Shown piece after piece: positions 19,029 to 27,448 of a stretch of 64,000 nucleotides of DNA. The notes under the pieces are model-generated. The model made no database searches. It was not told where the DNA came from and saw only the letters and a program-made list of their open reading frames with translations. The first letter of the stretch is position 1, and the number at the start of each line of letters is the position of its first letter. A program made the position numbers and the translations under genes. Location: contig NZ_CP076413.1 in NCBI RefSeq assembly GCF_021173085.1, positions 1,984,001-2,048,000 of the forward strand, given 5' to 3'. Origin of the DNA: Ralstonia wenshanensis (lineage in GTDB: Bacteria; Pseudomonadota; Gammaproteobacteria; Burkholderiales; Burkholderiaceae).

Positions 19029-20324
19029 TTAAATGTAGGTGGGCACCATGCACTGCTTGTGTTCGACGTGATACGCGAACTCATCCCAGTAGTGCTTGAG
19101 CATGCCGCGGACCGGCATCGCAGCGGCATCGCCGAGCGCGCAGATGGTCCGGCCCATGATGTTTTCTGCCACGTTGTTCAGCAGGTCCAGGTCTTCCTGG
19201 CGGCCCTTGCCGTGCTCGATGCGGTCGACCACACGGTACAGCCAGCCGGTGCCTTCGCGGCACGGCGTGCACTGGCCGCACGACTCTTCGAAATAGAAGT
19301 ACGACAGGCGCAGCAGCGACTTCACCATGCAGCGCGTTTCGTCCATCACGATGACGGCGCCCGAGCCCAGCATCGAGCCCGCCTTGGCGATCGAGTCGTA
19401 GTCCATGTCGGAGGCCATCATCAGGTCGGCCGGCACCACCGGCGCCGACGAGCCACCCGGGATGACCGCCTTGAGTTTCTTGCCGCCGCGCATGCCGCCG
19501 GCCAGCTCCAACAGTTTGGAGAACGGCGTGCCGAGCGGAATCTCATAGTTGCCCGGACGCTCCACGTCGCCAGACACCGAGAAGATCTTTGAGCCGCCGT
19601 TGTTCGGCTTGCCCATCTTCAGATAATTGTCCGGACCGATGGCCAGCAGGAACGGCACAGCGGCAAAGGTTTCGGTGTTGTTGATGGTGGTCGGCTTGCC
19701 GTACAGGCCAAAGCTCGCCGGGAACGGCGGCTTGAAGCGCGGCTGGCCCTTCTTGCCTTCCAGCGACTCGAGCAGCGCGGTCTCTTCGCCGCAGATGTAC
19801 GCGCCATAGCCATGGTGCGCATGCAGCTGGAAGTTGAAGCCGGAACCCAGGATGTTGTCACCGAGGAAGCCCGCGGCCCGTGCCTCTTCAAGCGCCTGCT
19901 CAAAAATCTTGTATTCGTTCCAGATCTCGCCGTGGATGTAGTTGTAGCCCACGGTAATGCCCATCGCGTAGCCGCCGATGGCCATGCCTTCGATCAGCGC
20001 GTGCGGGTTGTAACGGATGATGTCGCGATCTTTGAACGTACCCGGTTCGCCTTCGTCCGTGTTGCAGACCAGATACTTCTGGCCCGGGAACTGGCGCGGC
20101 ATGAAGCTCCACTTCAAGCCGGTCGGGAAACCTGCACCGCCACGGCCGCGCAGGCCTGACGCTTTCACGTCAGCAATGACCTGTTCGGGGGTGATCTTCT
20201 CGGTGAGGATGCGCTTGAGCTGTTGATAGCCGCCGCGCTTGACGTAATCTTCGAGGTGCCAGTTGTCGCCGTTCAAGCCGGCGAGAATCAACGGCTGGAT
20301 ATGTCGATCGTGCAGAGAGGTCAT
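19029..20324 (-). CDS. nuoF: NADH-quinone oxidoreductase subunit F
   Basis: NADH- and FMN-binding subunit, 431 residues. The nucleotide loop [18 protein letters not shown] and the 4Fe-4S (N3) motif [12 protein letters not shown] are present. A second conserved stretch, [20 protein letters not shown], belongs to the FMN site. The start ATG directly abuts the nuoE stop (TAA then ATG), indicating tight translational coupling of the two subunits that form the NADH module. Confidence 0.97.
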   Translation of the reverse strand: MTSLHDRHIQPLILAGLNGDNWHLEDYVKRGGYQQLKRILTEKITPEQVIADVKASGLRGRGGAGFPTGLKWSFMPRQFPGQKYLVCNTDEGEPGTFKDRDIIRYNPHALIEGMAIGGYAMGITVGYNYIHGEIWNEYKIFEQALEEARAAGFLGDNILGSGFNFQLHAHHGYGAYICGEETALLESLEGKKGQPRFKPPFPASFGLYGKPTTINNTETFAAVPFLLAIGPDNYLKMGKPNNGGSKIFSVSGDVERPGNYEIPLGTPFSKLLELAGGMRGGKKLKAVIPGGSSAPVVPADLMMASDMDYDSIAKAGSMLGSGAVIVMDETRCMVKSLLRLSYFYFEESCGQCTPCREGTGWLYRVVDRIEHGKGRQEDLDLLNNVAENIMGRTICALGDAAAMPVRGMLKHYWDEFAYHVEHKQCMVPTYI

Positions 20325-20828
20325 TTACTTGCCTGCTCCGGTGGTCGGCGCCTTCGACTGGAGGTCAGCGATCAGCGCGTCGAGCTTCTCGTTGCTCATG
20401 AAGCTGCACATGTGGGTGTTGTTGACGATCATGACCGGCGCATCACCGCACGCGCCCATGCACTCGCCTTCTTTCAGCGTGAAGTTGCCGTCGGCCGTGG
20501 TTTCGTTGAAACCGATGCCGAGCTTCTTTTTCAGGTAATCGGCCGCGCGCTCGCCACCCGACAACGCGCACGGCAAGTTCGTGCACACCGACAGCTTGAA
20601 GCGGCCCACCGGCTTGGTGTCGTACATGTTGTAGAACGACGCCACTTCCTCGACCCACACCGGCGGCATTTCGAGGTACTCGGCCACGAACTGCATGACT
20701 TCGGGCGAGACCCAGCCTTTCTCGCTCTGCGCGACCGCCAGCGCCGCCATCACGGCGGACTGCTTCTGGTCGGCGGGATATTTCGCGACCGCCCGGTCGA
20801 TTTCCTTGAGAGCTTCTGCTGATAGCAT
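20325..20828 (-). CDS. nuoE: NADH-quinone oxidoreductase subunit E
   Basis: Thioredoxin-fold subunit with the 2Fe-2S cluster N1a, 167 residues. The four ligands appear as CTNLPC (after KLSVCTN) and CMGACGDAPV. The N-terminal helical part begins MLSAEALKEIDRAVAKYP. A gap of 113 bases separates it from nuoD, in which I see no gene. Confidence 0.96.
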   Translation of the reverse strand: MLSAEALKEIDRAVAKYPADQKQSAVMAALAVAQSEKGWVSPEVMQFVAEYLEMPPVWVEEVASFYNMYDTKPVGRFKLSVCTNLPCALSGGERAADYLKKKLGIGFNETTADGNFTLKEGECMGACGDAPVMIVNNTHMCSFMSNEKLDALIADLQSKAPTTGAGK

Positions 20829-20941
20829 GTTCGTTGCGATTGGTGCGGGACGCGGGGCGTGCTACCTAGCAGCCATACCCCGGCGCGCGTCCTCGTTTCA
20901 CAGCCGCGCTTGCCTGCGCGTCAAACCGTTGTTTCTTGGGT

Positions 20942-22195
20942 TCAGCGGTCGATCTCGCCAAACACAATGTCTTGCGTACCGATGATCGTCACCGCATCGG
21001 CAATCATGTGACCCTTCGCCATTTCGTCGAGCGCGGCCAGATGAACGAAGCCCGGCGCGCGGATCTTCAGACGGTACGGCTTGTTGGCGCCGTCGGAGAT
21101 TGCATAGATGCCGAACTCGCCCTTCGGGTGCTCAACGGCGGCATACGCTTCGCCTTCGGGCACGTGCATACCTTCCGTGAAGAGCTTGAAGTGGTGAATC
21201 AGCTCTTCCATGTTGGTCTTCATGTCCACGCGCGACGGCGGCGCGACCTTGTGGTTATCCGTGATCACCGGACCCGGGTTTTTGCGCAGCCACTCGATGC
21301 ACTGACGAATGATGCGATTGCTTTGGCGCATTTCTTCCACGCGCACCAGATAACGGTCGTAGCAATCGCCGTTCACGCCAACCGGAATGTCGAAATCGAC
21401 GCGGTCGTACACTTCGTACGGCTGCTTCTTGCGCACATCCCATTCGATGCCCGAACCGCGCAACATCGCACCGGAGAAGCCTTTGTTAAGGGCACGCTCG
21501 GGGGTCACCACGCCGATACCGACCAGGCGCTGCTTCCAAATCCGGTTGTCAGTCAGCAGCGTTTCGTACTCATCAACATACTTCGGGAAGCGGCTGGTGA
21601 AGTCTTCAATGAAGTCCAGCAGCGAACCCGAACGCGTTTCGTTCAGGGCGGCCAGGGCCTTCTCGTTGCGCACCTTGGATGCCTTGTATTGCGGCATCGT
21701 GTCAGGCAGGTCGCGGTAGACGCCGCCTGGACGGTAGTAGGCTGCGTGCATGCGCGCGCCCGACACCGCCTCGTACATATCGAACAGGTCTTCACGTTCG
21801 CGGAAGGCGTACAGGAACACCGCCATGGCGCCCACGTCCAGCGCGTGCGAACCGATCCACATCAGGTGGTTCATGATCCGCGTAATTTCGTCGAACATGA
21901 CGCGGATGTACTGCGCACGCAGCGGCACTTCCAGACCAAGCAGGCGCTCGATTGCCATCACGTAGGCGTGCTCATTGACCATCATCGACACGTAGTCGAG
22001 GCGGTCCATGTACGGCACGCTCTGAATCCAGGTCTTCTGCTCTGCGAGCTTTTCAGTCGCGCGGTGCAGCAGGCCGATGTGCGGGTCGGCACGTTGAATG
22101 ACTTCGCCGTCCAGCTCGAGCACCAGGCGCAGCACGCCGTGTGCGGCCGGGTGTTGCGGACCGAAGTTCAGGGTGTAGTTTTTGATATCTGCCAT
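20942..22195 (-). CDS. nuoD: NADH-quinone oxidoreductase subunit D
   Basis: 49-kDa-type subunit lining the quinone pocket, 417 residues, related to NiFe-hydrogenase large subunits. The opening [20 protein letters not shown] carries the conserved quinone-site His-Pro-Ala-Ala-His. [14 protein letters not shown] and [11 protein letters not shown] follow. NuoC and NuoD are separate genes here, unlike the fused NuoCD of enterobacteria. It lies 22 bases after nuoC. Confidence 0.97.
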   Translation of the reverse strand: MADIKNYTLNFGPQHPAAHGVLRLVLELDGEVIQRADPHIGLLHRATEKLAEQKTWIQSVPYMDRLDYVSMMVNEHAYVMAIERLLGLEVPLRAQYIRVMFDEITRIMNHLMWIGSHALDVGAMAVFLYAFREREDLFDMYEAVSGARMHAAYYRPGGVYRDLPDTMPQYKASKVRNEKALAALNETRSGSLLDFIEDFTSRFPKYVDEYETLLTDNRIWKQRLVGIGVVTPERALNKGFSGAMLRGSGIEWDVRKKQPYEVYDRVDFDIPVGVNGDCYDRYLVRVEEMRQSNRIIRQCIEWLRKNPGPVITDNHKVAPPSRVDMKTNMEELIHHFKLFTEGMHVPEGEAYAAVEHPKGEFGIYAISDGANKPYRLKIRAPGFVHLAALDEMAKGHMIADAVTIIGTQDIVFGEIDR

Positions 22196-22217
22196 AGTCG
22201 GGCGCCCTTCAGTGCCG

Positions 22218-22820
22218 TCAGTGCTTTAAGCCACCGTATTGATCCTCTCGGATCACACGCGGCGTAATCTCGCGCGGCTCGATGGTTACCGGCTGGTAGA
22301 CCACGCGGCGCTGCACCGGGTCGTAGCGCATTTCAACGTAACCCGACACCGGGAAGTCTTTGCGGAACGGGTGGCCGATGAAGCCGTAGTCGGTCAGAAT
22401 GCGGCGCAGGTCCGGGTGACCCTCGAATACCAGGCCGAACAGGTCGAATGCTTCGCGCTCGAACCAGTCAGCCGAATTCCAGATGGTTGTCACAGAAGAG
22501 ACCACCGGCAGGTCGTCGTCCGGCGCGAATACGCGGACGCGGACACGCCAGTTGTGCGTAATCGACAGCAGATGCGACACAGCGGCAAAACGCGGGCCGT
22601 TCCAGGCACCGTCGCCATAGTCGGCATAGTCGACGCCGCACAAATCGATCAGTTGTTCGAACTTGAGCGACGCGTCGTCGCGCAGCGTGCGCATGACGTC
22701 GAGATAATCGGCGGCCTTCACCACGAGGGTGAGCTCACCGACCGATTCGGTCAGGCTTTGAACACGATTGCCCAGCGCCTTCTCCAGCGCGGCCTTCAGG
22801 GTAGCAAGCTTGTCGGTCAT
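22218..22820 (-). CDS. nuoC: NADH-quinone oxidoreductase subunit C
   Basis: 30-kDa-type subunit, 200 residues, anchoring NuoD in the peripheral arm. The family motif is at [26 protein letters not shown] followed by [12 protein letters not shown] (read in two parts). It starts one base after the nuoB stop, which suggests coupled translation. The start is the ATG at 22818-22820 ([14 protein letters not shown]). Confidence 0.97.
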   Translation of the reverse strand: MTDKLATLKAALEKALGNRVQSLTESVGELTLVVKAADYLDVMRTLRDDASLKFEQLIDLCGVDYADYGDGAWNGPRFAAVSHLLSITHNWRVRVRVFAPDDDLPVVSSVTTIWNSADWFEREAFDLFGLVFEGHPDLRRILTDYGFIGHPFRKDFPVSGYVEMRYDPVQRRVVYQPVTIEPREITPRVIREDQYGGLKH

Positions 22821-22821
22821 G

Positions 22822-23304
22822 TCAGGCCTTGCGCGCGATGGTGTTGGTGCGGCGGATCTTGGCCTGCAGCTGGATGATGCCGTAGATCAGCGCTTCAGCC
22901 GTTGGCGGGCAGCCCGGCACGTACACGTCGACCGGCACGATGCGATCACAGCCGCGCACGACAGAATATGAGTAGTGGTAGTAACCGCCACCGTTCGCGC
23001 ATGAACCCATCGAAATGACCCAGCGAGGCTCGGCCATCTGGTCATACACCTTGCGCAGCGCGGGTGCCATCTTGTTGCACAGCGTGCCAGCCACGATCAT
23101 CACGTCAGACTGACGCGGCGACGGGCGAAACACCACGCCGAAACGGTCCAGGTCATAACGCGATGCGCCGGCGTGCATCATTTCGACAGCACAGCAGGCC
23201 AAGCCGAATGTCATCGGCCAGAGGGACCCAGTACGGGTCCAGTTGATCAGCTTGTCAGCGGTGGTCGTGACAAAGCCTTCATTGAGTACGCCTTCGATCG
23301 CCAT
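22822..23304 (-). CDS. nuoB: NADH-quinone oxidoreductase subunit B
   Basis: PSST-type subunit holding the terminal cluster N2, 160 residues. The tandem cysteines appear in [14 protein letters not shown], with further ligands in [12 protein letters not shown] and [24 protein letters not shown] near residue 25 is typical. It starts 6 bases after nuoA ends and abuts nuoC. Confidence 0.97.
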   Translation of the reverse strand: MAIEGVLNEGFVTTTADKLINWTRTGSLWPMTFGLACCAVEMMHAGASRYDLDRFGVVFRPSPRQSDVMIVAGTLCNKMAPALRKVYDQMAEPRWVISMGSCANGGGYYHYSYSVVRGCDRIVPVDVYVPGCPPTAEALIYGIIQLQAKIRRTNTIARKA

Positions 23305-23310
23305 TTCACA

Positions 23311-23670
23311 TCACTCCCAATCGAGCGCGCCTTTTTTCCAGATGTAGACGAAGCCCACGAGAAACTCGAGAAGAAACACACCCATCGCGAAGAACCCAGG
23401 CCAGCCGATCTCACGCAGCGCCACGCCCCAGGGGAAAAGGAACGCAGTCTCCAGATCGAACAGAATGAACAGGATGGCGATGAGGTAATAGCGCACGTCG
23501 AACTTCATGCGCGCGTCTTCGAATGCTTCGAAGCCGCACTCGTACGGCGAGAGCTTGTCAGGATCGGGATTGTTCGGACCGAGGACTCGGCCGATGGTCA
23601 TCAGAGCAAGGCCAAGGCCAACGCCGACAACGATGAACAACAGTACGGGGAAATAGGCTTCGAGGTTCAA
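23311..23670 (-). CDS. nuoA: NADH-quinone oxidoreductase subunit A
   Basis: First gene of the nuo operon: ND3-type membrane subunit of 119 residues with three helices. [21 protein letters not shown] contains the loop whose cysteine is conserved in ND3. The reading frame begins with a TTG codon at 23670 ([12 protein letters not shown]). There is no in-frame ATG nearby and the family N-terminus matches, so the rare start is likely real. It may limit translation of the operon's first subunit. Confidence 0.94.
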   Translation of the reverse strand: MNLEAYFPVLLFIVVGVGLGLALMTIGRVLGPNNPDPDKLSPYECGFEAFEDARMKFDVRYYLIAILFILFDLETAFLFPWGVALREIGWPGFFAMGVFLLEFLVGFVYIWKKGALDWE

Positions 23671-23716
23671 GGGACGCCCGCCTTTTTGAATGGTTGCAAC
23701 AGCACTGCCCGCAGGC

Positions 23717-23744
23717 GGCGCCTTGTCGCCCCATCGAAGGCGCC
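23717..23744 (-). other. Hairpin between tRNA-Leu and nuoA
   Basis: GGCGCCTT, 12-base loop, AAGGCGCC: an 8-bp perfect stem in the 163-base stretch between the tRNA and nuoA. No T-tract follows. It would lie in the nuo leader if transcription runs through the tRNA. A processing or partial termination role is conjecture. Confidence 0.3.
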
Positions 23745-23833
23745 GGGTCCGCAGCCTTACGACGCTTCAACTGCGCGTCGTCTTGCGGAGGGGCCTGCGC
23801 GGAACATCCCGTTGAACAGACCCCGAATTTGAT

Positions 23834-23918
23834 TGGTGCCGACGGCGAGACTCGAACTCGCACAGCTTTCGCCACTACCCCCTCAAGATAGCGTGTCTAC
23901 CAATTTCACCACGTCGGC
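23834..23918 (-). tRNA. tRNA-Leu (anticodon GAG)
   Basis: On the minus strand 85 bases run from GCCGACGTGG to CGTCGGCACCA with the CCA encoded. The acceptor stem GCCGACG / CGTCGGC pairs fully. The D-loop has AATTGGTAGAC, the T-arm GAGTTCGAGTCTC, and there is a long variable arm as in class II tRNAs. The anticodon loop reads TTGAGGG, giving GAG, which reads CUC and CUU leucine codons. It lies between secG and nuoA. Confidence 0.96.
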
Positions 23919-23994
23919 TGGGGGAAGAAACTTTATCAGGAAGCCGGTTGAGACTTAACGTCCTTGCCGTTCCCCGCGTTGTTTCAAGCCTTGC

Positions 23995-24024
23995 ATTCTA
24001 CCGCAAAGCAACGCTTTTGTTCAA
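23995..24024 (-). promoter_or_regulatory. Probable sigma-70 promoter for tRNA-Leu and nuo
   Basis: The minus strand reads TTGAAC (24019-24024), 18 bases, TAGAAT (23995-24000). It is followed about 70 bases later by the tRNA 5' end. It is the best promoter-like pair between secG and the tRNA. No other strong pair was seen between tRNA and nuoA, so it may drive the whole nuo operon. Confidence 0.5.
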
Positions 24025-24097
24025 TGCACAAACAAAAATCTTATGCCTCGCGACACGCCGGAAAACCTCAACGGCATGCCGCGGTCATTACATCAAA

Positions 24098-24460
24098 TTA
24101 CTTGGGCACAGCCGGGGCCGAAGCAGCGCCCGGAGCGGCAGCAGGAGCCGAAGCGGCCGGGGCCGAGGCCGTGGACGCAACAGGCGCGACCGAACCCATC
24201 ACACCTGCCGACACGCTGCCCTTGTTGGTGCCGATCAGCGTCAGCGCCAGCGTGGCAATAAAGAACACGGTGGCCAGCACGGCCGTCGTGCGCGACAGGA
24301 AGTTTGCCGAGCCGGTGGCACCAAACAGGCTACCCGATGCGCCGGAGCCAAACGCCGCTCCCACGTCCGCACCCTTGCCGTGCTGCAAAAGCACCAGGCC
24401 GATCACGCCGAGCGCGCTCAGAATTTGCGCCACCAGCAGCAGAGTCTTCAGAATTGCCAT
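24098..24460 (-). CDS. secG: Preprotein translocase subunit SecG
   Basis: Accessory subunit of the SecYEG protein-export channel, 120 residues from the ATG at 24460 (MAILKTLLLVAQILSAL). The frame is open further upstream, but the family begins at this methionine. Two hydrophobic helices flank the conserved loop VLLQHGKGADVGAAFGSGASG. The C-terminus is an Ala/Pro/Ser-rich tail, longer than in E. coli SecG. It follows tpiA by 62 bases, a common pairing. Confidence 0.96.
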   Translation of the reverse strand: MAILKTLLLVAQILSALGVIGLVLLQHGKGADVGAAFGSGASGSLFGATGSANFLSRTTAVLATVFFIATLALTLIGTNKGSVSAGVMGSVAPVASTASAPAASAPAAAPGAASAPAVPK

Positions 24461-24522
24461 TTCGTTTCTCTCAATAATATGTTGCAGTCGCACATGCGTA
24501 ACATGGCGACTCGATCCGTCGT

Positions 24523-25269
24523 TTATGCGCGACCAATCGCCAGGAAATCTTCTGCCTTCAGCGATGCGCCGCCGATCAGGCCGCCATCGATGTCCGCCAT
24601 TGCAAACAACTCGCCGGCATTGTCCGGCTTGACGCTGCCGCCGTACAGAATCGCCAGGCGCTGCGCCACACCTGCGTCGCGAGCAGCAACACGGGCGCGC
24701 AGGAATGCGTGCACAGCCTGCGCCTGCTCGCTGGTTGCCGTCTTGCCCGTGCCGATTGCCCAAACCGGCTCATACGCCACGACGATACGACCCAGTTGCT
24801 CAACCGACAGCGCTTCCAGCACCGCATCCAGTTGGCGGGCGACCACGTGCTCGGTCTCACCAGCTTCGCGCTGCGCGAGCGTTTCGCCCACACAGACGAT
24901 CGGGGTGATGCCATGTTCCAGTGCACGCAGCGCCTTGGTCGCCACTTGCGCGTCGGTTTCGCCGTGGTACGAGCGACGCTCTGAGTGACCGACAATCACG
25001 TAGCCGCAGCCGAATTCTGACAACATCGACGCCGCCACCTCGCCGGTAAAGGCGCCTCGCGTTTCGGCCGACACATCCTGTGCACCCCAGCCCACCGCTG
25101 AACCGGCGAGCAAGGACTGGCACTGCGCCAGGTACGGGAATGGCGCACATACGGCCAGCGTGGCGTTGGTTTTGCCTGCCGCCTTGATCTGTTCAAGCAG
25201 CGCGGCGTTCGCGCTCAGGCTGCCATGCAGCTTCCAGTTGCCCACCACCAGCTTCGGTCTTGCGTTCAC
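24523..25269 (-). CDS. tpiA: Triosephosphate isomerase
   Basis: Glycolytic enzyme interconverting dihydroxyacetone phosphate and glyceraldehyde 3-phosphate, 248 residues, TIM barrel. The active-site lysine is in VVGNWKLHG, histidine in VIVGHSERR and glutamate in [20 protein letters not shown] binds phosphate. The start is a GTG at 25269. A near-consensus promoter lies 35-60 bases upstream. Confidence 0.97.
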   Translation of the reverse strand: MNARPKLVVGNWKLHGSLSANAALLEQIKAAGKTNATLAVCAPFPYLAQCQSLLAGSAVGWGAQDVSAETRGAFTGEVAASMLSEFGCGYVIVGHSERRSYHGETDAQVATKALRALEHGITPIVCVGETLAQREAGETEHVVARQLDAVLEALSVEQLGRIVVAYEPVWAIGTGKTATSEQAQAVHAFLRARVAARDAGVAQRLAILYGGSVKPDNAGELFAMADIDGGLIGGASLKAEDFLAIGRA

Positions 25270-25302
25270 GTTTTGCCCGGTCGACTGTCAAATAAACCTG
25301 GC

Positions 25303-25332
25303 ATTCTACCGTGGCGGCAAAAACAGGGTCAA
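25303..25332 (-). promoter_or_regulatory. Sigma-70 promoter of tpiA
   Basis: Minus strand TTGACC (25327-25332), 18 bases, TAGAAT (25303-25308). Both hexamers are near consensus. Transcription would begin about 30 bases before the tpiA GTG. The -10 and its flanks (CGG TAGAAT GC) are the same as those of the tRNA/nuo promoter candidate at 23995. Confidence 0.65.
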
Positions 25333-25348
25333 TTTTGACGTCTTGGAA

Positions 25349-26353
25349 TCAATCCCAAACCAACATGATCTTGCCGATATGGGCGCTCGATTCCATCGAC
25401 GCGTGCGCCTGCGCCGCTTGCGCGGCTGGCATGACCTCGTGGATGACCGGCTTGATGCGCCCCGAGGCCAGCAACGGCCAGACCGTTTCATACAGATTGG
25501 CCGCGATGGCCGCTTTGAATGCAACCGGACGCGGGCGCAACGTCGAGCCGGTCAGCGTAATGCGGCGGCGCAGGATATCACCCAAGGGCACCTCGGCTTT
25601 GGCGCCCCCGAGCAACGCGATCAATACGATGCGGCCGTCATCGGCGGTGCAGGCAATCTCGCGCCCAACATAGCTGCCGCCGACCATGTCGAGCACCACA
25701 TCGGCGCCGCGCCCTGTCTCGGCCTTGACGATCTCGACGAAATCTTCGGTCTTGTAGTTGATGGCGCGCGTGGCCCCGAGGTCGATACAGGCCTTGCACT
25801 TGTCGGCGCTGCCCGCGGTGGCGAACACGCGGTAACCCAATGCAGAGGCGATCTGAATCGCGGTCGTGCCGATGCCGCTGGAGCCGCCCTGCACGAGCAG
25901 CGTTTCATCGGCGCCATGCGCGCCCTTCCCCAGCAAGCCGCGGTCGAACACATTCGACCACACGGTGAAATAGTTTTCGGGCAATGCAGCGGCTTCGACA
26001 TCGGACAAGCCGGCCGGCACAGGCAGCACTTGGCCCAGCGGCGCTGTGCAGAACTCGGCATAGCCGCCGCCTTGCACCAGCGCGCAGACGCGATCGCCCA
26101 CCTTCAGGCCGTAGCGATTATCGGCGTGCGCCAGATCGCCACTGACGATCTCGCCAGCAACTTCAAGCCCTGGAATATCGGAGGCGCCCGGCGGCACCGG
26201 ATAGTTTCCCGTGCGCTGGAACACATCGGGCCGGTTCACGCCCGCTGCACGCACACGGATTAGCACCTCGCCGGACTTTGCCTCCGGCATTGGGCGCTCG
26301 CCAAGCTTCAGGACTTCAGGGCCACCGTATTGGGTGATTTCAATCGCTTTCAT
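25349..26353 (-). CDS. NAD(P)H-quinone oxidoreductase (zeta-crystallin/PIG3 type)
   Basis: Zinc-free medium-chain reductase of 334 residues that probably reduces quinones with NADPH. The N-terminus MKAIEITQYGGPEVL and RAAGVNRPDVFQRTG are typical of the PIG3/quinone reductase group. AAALPENYFTVWSNVF and the Rossmann segment LVQGGSSGIGTTAIQIA form the cofactor site. The cysteine and histidine ligands for structural zinc are absent. It lies 39 bases after the HAD hydrolase gene and may be cotranscribed. Confidence 0.9.
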   Translation of the reverse strand: MKAIEITQYGGPEVLKLGERPMPEAKSGEVLIRVRAAGVNRPDVFQRTGNYPVPPGASDIPGLEVAGEIVSGDLAHADNRYGLKVGDRVCALVQGGGYAEFCTAPLGQVLPVPAGLSDVEAAALPENYFTVWSNVFDRGLLGKGAHGADETLLVQGGSSGIGTTAIQIASALGYRVFATAGSADKCKACIDLGATRAINYKTEDFVEIVKAETGRGADVVLDMVGGSYVGREIACTADDGRIVLIALLGGAKAEVPLGDILRRRITLTGSTLRPRPVAFKAAIAANLYETVWPLLASGRIKPVIHEVMPAAQAAQAHASMESSAHIGKIMLVWD

Positions 26354-26392
26354 GGGAATCGGATCGATGAGGGTTACGACGCTGCGCGCGCG

Positions 26393-27346
26393 TTACGAGA
26401 CGCTACGCTTCGGTTCGACAAAGTGCTGCGGAATGCCGCGCGTGGTTTCGCGCATGATTTCTTGTTTGCCGTGAACGATGCCATCGGCGATCTTGCCGAT
26501 ATGCAACTTCAGCCACATCTCCGTCGGCGAGCCGGCCCGATAGTCGGCCGGGCCCAGCATGTCGACGCGATCATCGGCACGCAAGTTGTCGGCCTGCTCG
26601 AACGAGCGAGGGCTCTCGGGGTTGTAGACCGCATAGGTGCGGCCACCACCCTTGCGCGCGACAGAAAACGCCGGAATATCACTTGGCCCATCAGCCACGT
26701 AGATCATGTTGGCGAACGGCACGCGGCGCTCGTCCTCGGCAATCGACGAATTCACACTCACGGCTTCCGGGTGCTTGTTGACACCCTTGTTGATCTCGAA
26801 CAGCGCGCGCGTCTTGGTGGTGTTGTCGATGGCGTAGATGACTTCCGAGATGACCCGCCGGCCGTCCGCGCTTCTGTCAGGCGCTTCCAGGAATTCGCAG
26901 CCCCACACGCCATCGATGTATGGAGCGATAGGCGAGCCCTTGATCATCTCCGTCAGGCCCGTGCTGACGATGTAGTGTTCGAGCTTGATGTCGAACGCCT
27001 GGTAGGCAGCGTTGTCGCGCACCCACGCTTTGCTGCGCTCGAAGAAATCGGTCACACCGGGAAAGAATTCGAGTTCGGCGCCCAGTTCGCGCAGCGTGGC
27101 GTTGTCGAGACCGCCCATGCGGCCGTCGCGCACATGGCGCAACAGCACATTGAGGTAGAACGTTTCGTGGTTGACCTTCTGGCCGCGTGATTCGATTTCG
27201 CGCGAGCCCGCGGCCACTTCGTCCCAGAAAGCCTGCTCGGCGATGTTGAAGCGATCGAACAGCGGCACTTGCATGTAGCGCGGGATCAGTGTCTTGTCGA
27301 AATCCCAGACTATAGCGATGCGGTTTTGCTCGAACAGGCGGCTCAT
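26393..27346 (-). CDS. HAD family hydrolase
   Basis: Haloacid-dehalogenase-superfamily phosphatase, 317 residues. Motif I is VWDFDKTL with nucleophile Asp15 and acid/base Asp17. Motif III/IV is IYVADGPSDIPAF with the metal-binding aspartates. IVSTGLTEMIKGS carries the conserved motif II Ser/Thr. The substrate is not deducible. It follows the pnp terminator by about 50 bases and probably has its own promoter there. Confidence 0.88.
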   Translation of the reverse strand: MSRLFEQNRIAIVWDFDKTLIPRYMQVPLFDRFNIAEQAFWDEVAAGSREIESRGQKVNHETFYLNVLLRHVRDGRMGGLDNATLRELGAELEFFPGVTDFFERSKAWVRDNAAYQAFDIKLEHYIVSTGLTEMIKGSPIAPYIDGVWGCEFLEAPDRSADGRRVISEVIYAIDNTTKTRALFEINKGVNKHPEAVSVNSSIAEDERRVPFANMIYVADGPSDIPAFSVARKGGGRTYAVYNPESPRSFEQADNLRADDRVDMLGPADYRAGSPTEMWLKLHIGKIADGIVHGKQEIMRETTRGIPQHFVEPKRSVS

Positions 27347-27395
27347 GATGGGGCGCGAAGAGACAACGGGAGGGGAACTCGCGACGCAGTGTAAA

Positions 27396-27429
27396 CAAAA
27401 AAACGGCTGGACATCGTCCAGCCGTTTTT
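27396..27429 (-). terminator. Rho-independent terminator of pnp
   Basis: A perfect 9-bp stem CGGCTGGAC / GTCCAGCCG with a three-base loop (27404-27424) is flanked by a run of eight or so A on the left and five T on the right. On the minus strand it ends in TTTTTTTG, 20 bases after the pnp stop. The flanks allow function in both directions. Confidence 0.88.
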
Positions 27430-27448
27430 CTTGGCGAAAACCGCTCGC

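Noticed and set aside
16734-19592. A 952-codon open frame on the plus strand opposite nuoG and nuoF
   Set aside because: Composition is Arg/His/Gln-rich without domains, and it is fully antisense to two certain genes; long antisense frames are common in GC-rich DNA.
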